Positions 1-6,580 of a stretch of DNA of 7,349 nt are shown in pieces (positions within the stretch are counted from its first letter, which is position 1; each line of letters begins with the position of its first letter). The notes below the pieces were generated by a model that saw only the letters and a program-made list of their open reading frames with translations, was not told the DNA's origin and made no database searches. This stretch comes from CBDUUP01 sp965370435. Lineage in GTDB: Bacteria > Chloroflexota > Anaerolineae > Anaerolineales > UBA11579. The position numbers and the translations under genes were made by a program. The stretch spans positions 1 to 7,349 of the forward strand of contig CBDUUP010000231.1 in NCBI GenBank assembly GCA_965370435.1, read 5' to 3'.

Positions 1-121
1 GTCTTGGTGTTAAAAAAATTACCTCTTCAATTCCAAAACTAAAATTCACCTCTCATCCAAGCAAATGACTACATATCAGGTGAGCGCGCTTACAAAAATC
101 AGCTTAACCACGCGCTTGGTT

Positions 122-127
122 TATAAT
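122..127 (+). promoter_or_regulatory. -10 box candidate for the M20 peptidase gene
   Basis: A perfect TATAAT lies 34 bp upstream of the peptidase ATG. The region before it (1-121) is AT-rich and holds no convincing coding sequence. No good -35 hexamer is present at 16-18 bp spacing, so this is only a partial promoter match. Confidence 0.4.
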
Positions 128-161
128 AATCCCCAATGTCTCACACTGCCCGGAGGAATCC

Positions 162-1535
162 ATGCTAAAGAAAGCCCTGGACCATGCCCGTCAAAACCAT
201 CCCCGCTACCTGGTGGAGTTGACCGAGTTCCTGCGCATCCCCAGCATCAGCACGCTGCCGGAGCATAAAGGCGACATCCAACGGGCGGCCGAGTGGTTGG
301 CCGAGGACCTGGAGCGCATCGGAATGGATAAGGTACAGATCATCCCCACTGCGGGCAACCCGGTGGTCTATGGAGAGTGGATGGGGGCGGGGGAGGATGC
401 GCTGACGATCCTTATCTATGGCCATTACGATGTGCAGCCGGTGGATCCCCTGGAACTGTGGGAGTCGCCGCCCTTTGAGCCGGAGATACGGGAAGGGCGC
501 ATCTATGCCCGCGGGGCCAGCGACAATAAGGCCCAGCATTTCAGCCACGTCAAGGCCATCGAGACGGTGTTGGCGGCCAACGGCGCGCTGCCCGTCAACG
601 TCAAACTGTGTTTGGATGGGGAGGAGGAGGTCGGCTCGGTCAACTTGCCGCCTTTCGTGCGGGAGTATAAGGACTTGCTGGCGACGGATTCAATCCTGAT
701 CTCCGATGGGCCGATGATCTCGGAGGGGCAGCCTACGGCGATCTACGCCATGCGGGGCGTCGCCAGCTTCGATCTGGTGGTCAAAGGGCCTAACCGCGAC
801 CTGCACTCCGGGAATTTCGGCGGCTCGGTGCATAACCCGGTCCAGGCGCTGGCCGAGATCATCACCGCCCTGCATGATGAGGGCGGGACCGTCACCATCC
901 CCGGATTTTACGACGATGTGAATCCGCTCTCGGAAGATGAGCGGGCTATGCTGGCGAAGGCGTCTTACTCATTGTCTCAATGGCAGCGCGATACGGGACT
1001 AGAAAAGGACTGGGGGGAAGCGGACTACTCTCTTCTGGAACGGCAGACGACCCGGCCCACCTGCGAGGTGAACGGCATCTGGGGCGGCTACACGGGCGAG
1101 GGCCTCAAGACCATCATCCCGGCGGAGGCGGGGGCCAAGATCAGCGTCCGGTTGGTGGCGGCGCAAGACCCCGATAAGATCGCTCGTCAGTTCGAGGAGC
1201 ACATCCGGGAGATCGCGCCGGATGGTGTGAGGGTAGAATTGAACTATCACCAGGACGGCTCGGCGGCGGCGGTGACGCCGTATGACTCGGTCGAGATGAA
1301 GGCGGCCTTGAAAGCCTACCGGGAGAGCTGGGGCATTGAACCGGTCATCAGCCGGTTGGGCGGCTCATTGCCTATTGTGGCAACTTTCCAGGATGTATTG
1401 GACGCGCCCTTCGTCCTCATGCCCCTGGGCCTGGACGACAACCGCCATTCGCCCAACGAGCATTACCGGCTGGAGTACTTTGAGAAGGGGATTGATACGG
1501 CGATACGGTATTACTATTATTTGGGGAAGGGGTGA
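162..1535 (+). CDS. M20-family metallo-dipeptidase (carnosinase/PepV-like)
   Basis: This is a 457-residue zinc-dependent peptidase of the M20/M25/M40 family, expected to cleave dipeptides or related small amide substrates in the cytoplasm; no signal peptide is seen. The family metal and catalytic residues are all present. They are H88 and D90 in GHYD, bridging D121 in GASDNK, the E155-E156 pair in GEEEVGS (catalytic base then metal ligand), D182 in SDGP, and H429 in NRHSPNE. The inserted dimerisation (lid) domain starts near residue 200 and carries the conserved HSG (H215), which in this family reaches the active site of the partner subunit. Length is normal for the family. The ATG is supported by GGAGG at 152-156, 5 nt upstream. 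A strong terminator follows, so the gene looks monocistronic. The exact substrate cannot be read from sequence. Confidence 0.95.
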   Translation: MLKKALDHARQNHPRYLVELTEFLRIPSISTLPEHKGDIQRAAEWLAEDLERIGMDKVQIIPTAGNPVVYGEWMGAGEDALTILIYGHYDVQPVDPLELWESPPFEPEIREGRIYARGASDNKAQHFSHVKAIETVLAANGALPVNVKLCLDGEEEVGSVNLPPFVREYKDLLATDSILISDGPMISEGQPTAIYAMRGVASFDLVVKGPNRDLHSGNFGGSVHNPVQALAEIITALHDEGGTVTIPGFYDDVNPLSEDERAMLAKASYSLSQWQRDTGLEKDWGEADYSLLERQTTRPTCEVNGIWGGYTGEGLKTIIPAEAGAKISVRLVAAQDPDKIARQFEEHIREIAPDGVRVELNYHQDGSAAAVTPYDSVEMKAALKAYRESWGIEPVISRLGGSLPIVATFQDVLDAPFVLMPLGLDDNRHSPNEHYRLEYFEKGIDTAIRYYYYLGKG

Positions 1536-1564
1536 GGGGGAAGTAAACAAGGAAAGATGATAGG

Positions 1565-1606
1565 AGCCTCCCGCAAATGGGTACCTGCGGGAGGCTTTCA
1601 TTTTTG
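1565..1606 (+). terminator. Rho-independent terminator of the peptidase gene
   Basis: An 11-bp perfect GC-rich stem (AGCCTCCCGCA at 1565-1575 pairs with 1586-1596) closes a 10-nt loop and is followed by TTTCATTTTTG. It lies 30 bp after the peptidase stop and insulates the GGDEF operon from read-through. Confidence 0.9.
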
Positions 1607-1625
1607 TAAGAAGGAGGAAAATATA

Positions 1626-1657
1626 TTGACTCTGGATATATTTAATGATAATATAAT
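1626..1657 (+). promoter_or_regulatory. Promoter candidate of the GGDEF operon
   Basis: TTGACT at 1626-1631 is a 5/6 match to a sigma-70 type -35 box. Several overlapping -10-like hexamers follow: GATAAT at 1647 (15-bp spacing), TAATAT at 1649 (17 bp) and TATAAT at 1652 (20 bp). Which one is used cannot be decided by eye. The stretch 1617-1690 is far more AT-rich than the flanking genes. Confidence 0.5.
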
Positions 1658-1670
1658 GACATATTATCAT
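1645..1670. promoter_or_regulatory. Perfect 10-bp inverted repeat, candidate operator
   Basis: ATGATAATAT (1645-1654) is repeated inverted as ATATTATCAT (1661-1670), separated by AATGAC. It overlaps every plausible -10 box of the GGDEF operon, a position typical of an autoregulatory operator. No T-tract follows and the stem is pure AT, so it is not a terminator. A second, overlapping 8-bp pairing (1650-1657 with 1671-1678) also exists but may be an AT-composition effect. Confidence 0.5.
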
Positions 1671-1723
1671 ATTATATTTCTTTATCATAACATGTAACTG
1701 TATTCGCCGAATAGGAGGCGAGG

Positions 1724-2395
1724 ATGAACGCTCAAAAACCAACTCTGGATACACTCACCGGGCTCCCCCGCCGGGAGGTTTTTTTCGAAGACTTTGCCGA
1801 GGCCATCGCCAAGGCAAAAGAAAACACGCAGCCGGTCACCATAGGTCTTCTTGACCTGGATCTTTTTTTGAAGATAAACGACCAGTTTGGGCATGAAGCG
1901 GGCGATGCGGTTCTCGTGGCTATTGCGAACATCATCCAGGATGAAACCGGAGATGAAGCCCAAGCCTATCGCTATGGCGGCGACGAGTTCGCCCTGCTCT
2001 TCACTGGCACGGAACGGGAACTGGCCTTTCTGACCCTGGAACGCATCCGGGCGGCCGTAGAACAGCGCGAAACCTTTGGGGAAGGCAAACAAGCCGTCAA
2101 TGTAAATCAGACTGTCAGTGGAGGTTTGGCCTCCTATCCCACCGATGGCAACGTCGAGGATGAACTTGTACGCAAGGCCTACCAGGCCCTCTACCGCGCC
2201 AAAAGAACCGGCAGCAACAAAGTCCTGCTGTCTATTGATGAGCGCATGGTCCCCAAAACCACTCATTTTACGGAGACCCAACTCAAAAGGCTGGCTGAAA
2301 TCGCCAACGATACCGAGAAAAGCGAAGCGCAACTTCTGCGGGAAGCGCTGGATGGTTTGATTTTCAAATACAACGTGACCGACATTGAGAGGTGA
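1724..2395 (+). CDS. Minimal GGDEF diguanylate cyclase with C-terminal ribbon-helix-helix-like tail
   Basis: This 223-residue protein opens almost directly with the GGDEF-domain signature DTLTGLP (residues 9-15), so it has no N-terminal sensor. It carries the metal aspartate D44 in LLDLD, the substrate-binding KIND and GHEAGD segment (50-61), and a canonical YGGDEF with GGDEF at 85-89. It should therefore be able to make c-di-GMP from GTP. The position of the inhibitory RxxD I-site holds GDEA (76-79), so RxxD product inhibition is absent. Residues about 177-216 form a short strand (PKTTHFT), helix A (ETQLKRLAEIA), a turn near EKS, and helix B (SEAQLLREALDGLI), a pattern very like CopG/Arc ribbon-helix-helix domains. 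The domain's usual turn glycine is Glu here and the strand is one residue short, so this part is inference. The start is supported by AGGAGG at 1713-1718. The next gene begins 16 bp after the stop. Confidence 0.9.
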   Translation: MNAQKPTLDTLTGLPRREVFFEDFAEAIAKAKENTQPVTIGLLDLDLFLKINDQFGHEAGDAVLVAIANIIQDETGDEAQAYRYGGDEFALLFTGTERELAFLTLERIRAAVEQRETFGEGKQAVNVNQTVSGGLASYPTDGNVEDELVRKAYQALYRAKRTGSNKVLLSIDERMVPKTTHFTETQLKRLAEIANDTEKSEAQLLREALDGLIFKYNVTDIER

Positions 2396-2411
2396 GGTTT
2401 GGAGTATAGCG

Positions 2412-3158
2412 ATGAACGTCCATGAAGATACTTTGATACCCGCCGAGAATGGATTGAGTATTCTGGAGTCCAACACTGAAGGTCAAGTTATTGAAGCTGC
2501 AGCACAATTCAATTTGTTGGTCATGAAACTCAAGGATTCCTTTGAAGCAGGAGGGAATTTATGTCTAACCCAACATGATTTTCGTTGGTTTGTCAGAAAT
2601 ATCGCCGACCTTTTGAATGAGTTAGGCGCAAAACTGGACGAGGCGCAACGTTTGGCCAGCACGGATTCCCTGACCGGATTGCCAAACATGCGGGCTGGAT
2701 CGAGCGAATTAGCGATGGTTTTTTCGAATTCCAAGCGGACCGGGAAACCATTTGTGGTGTTATTTATTGACGGCGACGACTTGCGCCAAGCGAACAAAGA
2801 AAGCTATGCAGATGGAGACCGGATGATCCGGCAATTAGGGGCGGCATTAGAAAAGGGGCTGCGTTCAGGGGATTTTCTGGCGCGATGGCGCATGGGAGAT
2901 GAATTTCTGGTCATCCTGCCGGATACCCCTCTGGAAATTGGGAGAGAAATCGCAGAGAGGATCCGGATGGTTGTAAAAGACGAATCTAGAACCTGGCCCG
3001 TTCAGGTGACCATCTCGGTCGGGGCCGCGGTTTATCCGGTGCATGCGGATACGATAGATGAACTGCTCAAGAAAGCCGAAAAGGCGATGAAAGAGGCCAA
3101 GCGTAAAGGGAAGGATTGCGTCAACATCGCTCGGACTGGAAATTTTGGGGGCTTTTAA
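2412..3158 (+). CDS. Second GGDEF protein with a variant active-site motif
   Basis: This 248-residue cytoplasmic protein has an unrecognised, mostly helical N-terminal region (1-80) and a C-terminal GGDEF domain that starts at TDSLTGLPN (84-92). The metal aspartate D120, guanine-contacting N128 and D136, and DEF (163-165) are kept. The signature reads R-M-G-D-E-F after FLARW, where a canonical protein has GGDEF, so one residue is inserted and the first Gly is lost. The usual N-D-x-x-G-H segment reads NKESYADGD, one residue shorter and without GH. An RSGD (151-154) in I-site position could bind c-di-GMP. It may be a divergent cyclase or a c-di-GMP/nucleotide-binding effector. The ATG at 2412 has GGAG at 2401-2404, 7 nt upstream. 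An in-frame TTG at 2385 would overlap the previous gene and is less likely. The 16-bp gap indicates co-transcription with the upstream cyclase. Confidence 0.88.
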   Translation: MNVHEDTLIPAENGLSILESNTEGQVIEAAAQFNLLVMKLKDSFEAGGNLCLTQHDFRWFVRNIADLLNELGAKLDEAQRLASTDSLTGLPNMRAGSSELAMVFSNSKRTGKPFVVLFIDGDDLRQANKESYADGDRMIRQLGAALEKGLRSGDFLARWRMGDEFLVILPDTPLEIGREIAERIRMVVKDESRTWPVQVTISVGAAVYPVHADTIDELLKKAEKAMKEAKRKGKDCVNIARTGNFGGF

Positions 3159-3239
3159 ATACTTCGGGCGCGCTGAACTGAGTTAGCCTCGACGCCGGGT
3201 CAAGACTCAACTCCTACTCCGCAACCCACCAATCCCCTC
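3159..3239. other. Convergent intergenic gap without a clear terminator
   Basis: These 81 bp separate the second GGDEF stop from the lipoprotein stop. I see no strong hairpin followed by a T-tract on either strand. On the minus strand, 3204-3236 reads as G/T-rich units loosely like the octamer arrays found elsewhere in the window, but too degraded to call. Confidence 0.4.
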
Positions 3240-4196
3240 TCACGGCCCAATCACGAACAGGTCTACGTGCACGCCCTCCGCGGTGGTTTCGATGTTGATC
3301 TCCAGGGTGCGGACGCCGTCGGCGTAACTCAGCAGCACATCCTCGTTATGGACCTGGGGCGGCCCGGTGCGTTTCCAATCGGTCTGGCGGAGGGCTTCGG
3401 TGTAGAAGAGGGCGACGGTCCGGGCGTCGGAGGGGCTGTCGAAGGAGATAATGCCCAGCAGAATGATCAAGTTTTCAGCATCATCGGGGAGGGGCAGGTC
3501 TATCTCGCAGCCGGAGACCGGGTCAATGGTCTGGGGGCCGATCTCGGTCACCAGAAACTGTCCGGTCAGGAGGCCTTCCCCGGCGTCGAATAGGGGGTCC
3601 TGGCCTTTGGCTCGGAAATCGTAGCGCAGGGCGGCTCCGGTGGAGACGCTCACCGAGATGGAGACTTCCAAGTCCTGCCATGCGACCAGGCGGACGCCGC
3701 TGGCCTCCAATATTTGGGCGTTTTGCCCGGCGACCTTCTCAATACCGGATGGCGCTAACGACGGGCTTATCTCCTGGGGGTCGAATAAGAGGTCGGGCGA
3801 TAGGAAGGAAACGCCCAGGTCCAGGTCGGTGGGGAACTGCACACAGGCCTCGTCAGTGCCGGGGCCGATCATGCGGCTGACTCCCCCGGCGCTCACCATG
3901 CGAATGTCGCCGGGGTTGACCACCTCGCTGACTCCCTCGATGTGGAGTTGGTATTCCAGCGCCTGGCCGTCGGAGCGGGTGATGACCTGATACTGCCAAG
4001 AGGTCTCCCCCTCAAATTGAAGGTCGAAGACAGCGCTGAAAGCGCCCAGCGCGTCCAATTGGAGGCCGCGGTAGGCTGAATCGCTGGTTGGGGAGGCTTC
4101 TTCGGTGGGGTCATCATCGCCATCAAAGGTTCCGCCTCCACTGCAAGCGGACAAAGATAGGGAGAAAATCAAGAAAAGAACGAGTAATCGGCGCAT
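3240..4196 (-). CDS. Secreted lipoprotein of unknown function
   Basis: This 318-residue protein starts with a short basic and hydrophobic signal (MRRLLVLFLIFSLSLSAC) ending in lipobox LSAC with lipidated Cys18, followed by Ser, so it should be anchored outside the cytoplasmic membrane. Residues 19-42 are a Gly/Asp/Glu/Ser-rich flexible linker. Residues about 45-220 are rich in predicted beta strands (for example a QYQVITRSDG hairpin at 68-77), which suggests a LolA/LppX-like beta sheet, though I cannot prove that. The C-terminal part (232-315) has PLPDDA, then FYTEALRQTDW (264-274), a helix pattern seen in other exported lipoproteins of environmental bacteria. Two further cysteines (C118, C230) could form a disulfide. 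The start has GGAGG on the minus strand (4203-4207), 6 nt upstream. It converges with the GGDEF operon and diverges from the secreted protein gene. Confidence 0.85.
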   Translation of the reverse strand: MRRLLVLFLIFSLSLSACSGGGTFDGDDDPTEEASPTSDSAYRGLQLDALGAFSAVFDLQFEGETSWQYQVITRSDGQALEYQLHIEGVSEVVNPGDIRMVSAGGVSRMIGPGTDEACVQFPTDLDLGVSFLSPDLLFDPQEISPSLAPSGIEKVAGQNAQILEASGVRLVAWQDLEVSISVSVSTGAALRYDFRAKGQDPLFDAGEGLLTGQFLVTEIGPQTIDPVSGCEIDLPLPDDAENLIILLGIISFDSPSDARTVALFYTEALRQTDWKRTGPPQVHNEDVLLSYADGVRTLEINIETTAEGVHVDLFVIGP

Positions 4197-4236
4197 AATG
4201 AACCTCCGAAATTTAGTGCTTTAGGACTGTCGAACT

Positions 4237-4276
4237 ATTGTAATCGTAACATAGATAGTGTACTCTTAGAGTGTAC
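4237..4276. promoter_or_regulatory. Divergent promoter region with palindrome and direct repeat
   Basis: The 132-bp gap between the lipoprotein gene (-) and the secreted protein gene (+) contains an 11-nt perfect palindrome, ACTCTTAGAGT (4262-4272). It also has a direct repeat GTGTAC at 4258-4263 and 4271-4276, one on each side of the palindrome's centre. On the minus strand TACAAT (4242-4237) is a 5/6 -10 match with a weak AGTACA -35 (4264-4259) that overlaps the palindrome. No clear plus-strand promoter is visible. The arrangement would let one regulator control both envelope genes. Confidence 0.4.
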
Positions 4277-4328
4277 AGAAATGCCATAGCGCAAAAGTAA
4301 TAGTAACCAATTAAGTAGGAGGCCCAAC

Positions 4329-5234
4329 ATGAGAGCCTTGAAAAACAAATCAATACTCGTCGTCATCGTCATCCTCGCTTTGCTTTCTTCCAGTTCAGTC
4401 ATGGCGCAAGGCGGTGCGCCCGCCTGCACCGGCGACAGTGTATCCGGCACGGTAGTGGCGGTGGACAAGACCAACATGACAGTGACGATTGACACCGGAG
4501 CGGGGCAGTGCATGGTGACCATCAACGGCGGATCCGGCCATCCGGTAGGGGACCTGCTGGGCGCGTACTTCGGCGACGTGAACCTGGACGGCCTGCTGGC
4601 CGCGCTGGACACCATCCACGGATGCGCCCTAGAAGATGGCGGGGCGTGGACTTGGGTGAGTTGTGAGACCGCGGGGTCAGTTCCGGTCACGGTGACCGGC
4701 GACAACGGCGGCGGTAGCTTCACCGCCAAGACCGAGGGAGGGGAGGCCATCACCCTGACCGCAGATGAAACCGCGGCGGCGGCCTTGAGCGGAGCCGTCA
4801 GAATCTTGACGGTCAGTTGGAAGCTGAACGAGGACGGCAGCGTCCACGACGCGGGCGAAGACATCATGGATTACCATGATTCGGGCATCGGCTTCGGTGT
4901 GTTGACCAAGCTGTACGCTATAGCCGCCGAATCCCAGGAAGCCTGCGCCGAGCAAGGCATCACAGACGAGTCTTGCGGTGTGACCGTGGCAGAGTTGATC
5001 GCTATGCTTGAATCGGGGATGAGCATGGGCGACTTGTTCGAGTTGTTTGGCAAGCCTGCTATGACGGGCGTCGGCCACGTGAGACAGGCTGCCGGAGGCG
5101 GAGACGATGGCGGGGGCGGTGATGATGACGGGGATGGCACCGGGAAAGGCAACAACGGCATCTGCAATGCCCGTGGTAACGGCGGAAAAGCCCACGCTCA
5201 CGGGCAAGGCGAGATTGATTGCCCCGACGATTAA
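4329..5234 (+). CDS. Secreted Cys-containing protein with acidic Gly/Asp linker and ICNAR tail
   Basis: This 301-residue protein begins with a Sec signal peptide (KNK, hydrophobic core 9-20, likely cleavage after VMA at 26/27) and lacks a lipobox, so it should be released or surface-bound. The mature part has a beta-rich domain at 33-115 that starts SVSGTVVAVDKTNMTVTID, then a segment at 118-185. A helical region at 186-253 follows, with FGVLTKLYAIAAES, VTVAELIAMLESG, MGDLFELFGKPA and GVGHVRQ. A Gly/Asp-rich low-complexity linker (256-272) leads to a short tail NGICNARGNGG..AHAHGQG..DCP. Eight cysteines (33, 61, 99, 112, 206, 216, 279, 298) form an even set that could pair as disulfides. From memory, the GHVRQ and ICNAR segments recur in exported Chloroflexota proteins, but I know no function. 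AGGAGG at 4317-4322 supports the start. Confidence 0.88.
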   Translation: MRALKNKSILVVIVILALLSSSSVMAQGGAPACTGDSVSGTVVAVDKTNMTVTIDTGAGQCMVTINGGSGHPVGDLLGAYFGDVNLDGLLAALDTIHGCALEDGGAWTWVSCETAGSVPVTVTGDNGGGSFTAKTEGGEAITLTADETAAAALSGAVRILTVSWKLNEDGSVHDAGEDIMDYHDSGIGFGVLTKLYAIAAESQEACAEQGITDESCGVTVAELIAMLESGMSMGDLFELFGKPAMTGVGHVRQAAGGGDDGGGGDDDGDGTGKGNNGICNARGNGGKAHAHGQGEIDCPDD

Positions 5235-5260
5235 GGATTATTGAGTTAGCTTAAATGCAG

Positions 5261-5292
5261 CAGGGTGGGCCTTACGCCCACCCTGTTTGATT
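5261..5292 (+). terminator. Terminator hairpin after the secreted protein gene
   Basis: A perfect 10-bp GC-rich stem (CAGGGTGGGC at 5261-5270 with 5276-5285) closes a 5-nt loop and is followed by TTTGATT. The T-tract is short. The hairpin lies 26 bp past the stop codon. Confidence 0.75.
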
Positions 5293-5300
5293 CTGGGGTT

Positions 5301-5364
5301 GTTAGGCGATCAGGTAATCAGGCAACAAGGTGATTTGGTGATTGGGGTTATTGGTCGCGTAGGA
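5301..5364. repeat. Degenerate 8-bp-period tandem array
   Basis: Eight consecutive octamers can be laid out without gaps: GTTAGGCG, ATCAGGTA, ATCAGGCA, ACAAGGTG, ATTTGGTG, ATTGGGGT, TATTGGTC, GCGTAGGA. The consensus is roughly RTTAGGTR. The array continues into the stop codon and last codons of the mechanosensitive channel gene (minus strand, stop at 5348-5350). It shares the 10-mer GGTCGCGTAG (5353-5362) with the second array at 7101-7156. Confidence 0.6.
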
Positions 5365-6454
5365 GGTTGGAGAGGCGTTGGGCGTCGTCGTTGTCGATTT
5401 TGTGATGGAGGACGCGCTGGGGGAAGGGGAGGTCTATTTTGGCTTTCTCCAGGGCGTTATAGACGGCGGTGTTGACGCTGTCAAACATGCGGCGGGTATC
5501 CACGTAGGAGTCGATCCACCAGCGGAGGCGGAAAATCAAGGCCGAGTCGCCGAACTCCAGGAGCAGGGCTTCCACCCGTTGGTCTTTCATCACGCCTTCC
5601 ACCTGGCGGACGGTGTCGATCATGATTTGGCGGGCCTGTTCAATGTCGCTGCCATAGGCCACGCCGATGTTGACCTGGGTGCGGTAGGTTGAATCGGGGT
5701 AGCTGTAATTCACCACCAGGCTCTTGGCGATGACCGAGTTGGGGACGATGACCATGCGGTTGTCCCGGGTGCGGACACGAGTTGAGCGCAGGCCTACGTC
5801 CACCACGTCGCCCCAGGTGTTCAGGTCCTGGATGTCTATGCGGTCTCCGATGCGGTAGGGCTGGTCTATCATAATGACGAAGCCGCTGATGGCGTCGGAC
5901 AAGGTGGCCTGGGCGGCCAGGGCGATGGCCAGGGAGGTGATGCCCAGGGTGGTGACCAGGCCGCTCACATCCACGTTGAAGCGGTCCAAGAGGATGATCA
6001 ACAGGATAATGCTGACCACGATCAGGGCGATGCGGCGCAAGAAGGGGGCCAGATGTTCGTCGGTGTCGGTTTCGGTGCGGGGGGCGATCACCTTGACGTA
6101 CCAACCGGCAAAGCGCACAATGAAACGCCAGATCAACATAAAGGTGATGAGCGTATAAATGATGAAGAATATATTGCCCCGCGATGAGTCCTGGGAGATG
6201 GGCAAGAAGTCGAGACGGCCCAGAGAGAAATCCAAGGCTGCCATGACGGCTAACCAGTACAAGGGCATACGGACGGCTTCCATGACCAGGTCTTCAAGGA
6301 AGGTGCGGAGTTGGCCTTTGGCGCGCCGGACAGCCAGAACCAATACGATCTTCACAATCCATCGCCCGATGATGAGGACGGCTAATACAATGAGACCGGA
6401 TATGCCCGTTTCGATCCATTGTTCGACGGTGAGGTCCAAAAATACAGAGTCCAT
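5348..6454 (-). CDS. MscS-family mechanosensitive ion channel
   Basis: This 368-residue inner-membrane channel is expected to open under membrane tension and release solutes during hypo-osmotic shock. Hydrophobic segments lie near 18-42, 56-75, 95-121 and 139-158. The pore-lining helix follows at 164-197 (SGLVTTLGITSLAIALAAQ, then SDAISGFVIMID). The MscS beta domain is clear: PYRIGDRIDI (199-208), GDVVDVGLRSTRVRT (215-229), and the NRMVIVPNS strand (232-240). The C-terminal alpha/beta domain ends with the family DLPFPQ (341-346). Five helices make it longer than E. coli MscS (three helices) and closer to the YbdG/YnaI size class. The start has AGGAG on the minus strand (6461-6465), 6 nt upstream. 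Its 3' end overlaps the octamer repeat array, so the last few residues may be repeat-derived. Confidence 0.95.
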   Translation of the reverse strand: MDSVFLDLTVEQWIETGISGLIVLAVLIIGRWIVKIVLVLAVRRAKGQLRTFLEDLVMEAVRMPLYWLAVMAALDFSLGRLDFLPISQDSSRGNIFFIIYTLITFMLIWRFIVRFAGWYVKVIAPRTETDTDEHLAPFLRRIALIVVSIILLIILLDRFNVDVSGLVTTLGITSLAIALAAQATLSDAISGFVIMIDQPYRIGDRIDIQDLNTWGDVVDVGLRSTRVRTRDNRMVIVPNSVIAKSLVVNYSYPDSTYRTQVNIGVAYGSDIEQARQIMIDTVRQVEGVMKDQRVEALLLEFGDSALIFRLRWWIDSYVDTRRMFDSVNTAVYNALEKAKIDLPFPQRVLHHKIDNDDAQRLSNLLRDQ

Positions 6455-6485
6455 GTCACGCTCCTGTGATTCGCTAGTACCTGGT

Positions 6486-6491
6486 ATTATA
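6486..6491 (-). promoter_or_regulatory. -10 box candidate for the MscS-family gene
   Basis: A perfect TATAAT on the minus strand lies 31 bp upstream of the channel's ATG. No recognisable -35 box occurs at 16-18 bp spacing. Confidence 0.4.
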
Positions 6492-6580
6492 GTATCAATG
6501 GCGATTTGAGGTTGTAATCCGGCGGGGGTTTATTGGGTTGATGCGAGCTTTGAAATTATCGTATATTTTAAAAACATTTC

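Noticed and set aside
1..68. Short C-terminal gene fragment at the left edge (open to TGA at 66-68)
   Set aside because: Only 21 residues with no recognisable motif in AT-rich sequence; it cannot be told from chance.
382..396. G-rich run inside the peptidase gene as a quadruplex
   Set aside because: Only two runs of three or more Gs are present, too few for a canonical four-run motif.
2385..2411. TTG start extending the second GGDEF protein by nine residues
   Set aside because: It would overlap the upstream gene end, while the ATG at 2412 has GGAG at good spacing.
1685..2476. 263-residue open frame antisense to the first GGDEF gene
   Set aside because: It mirrors the GGDEF gene on the opposite strand, has no family motifs or ribosome-binding site that I can see, and the sense frame has clear conserved motifs.
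3178..3212. GAGTT/AACTC inverted pair as a terminator of the GGDEF operon
   Set aside because: Five-base arms about 24 nt apart with no T-tract; not a credible hairpin.
4235..4867. 210-residue minus-strand frame rich in Ser/Pro/Ala
   Set aside because: It is a low-complexity shadow of the secreted protein gene, which has a signal peptide and AGGAGG in the sense frame.
5640..6104. 154-residue His/Arg/Pro/Gly-rich minus-strand frame
   Set aside because: It is a shifted-frame shadow inside the MscS-family gene with composition typical of GC-rich out-of-frame translation.
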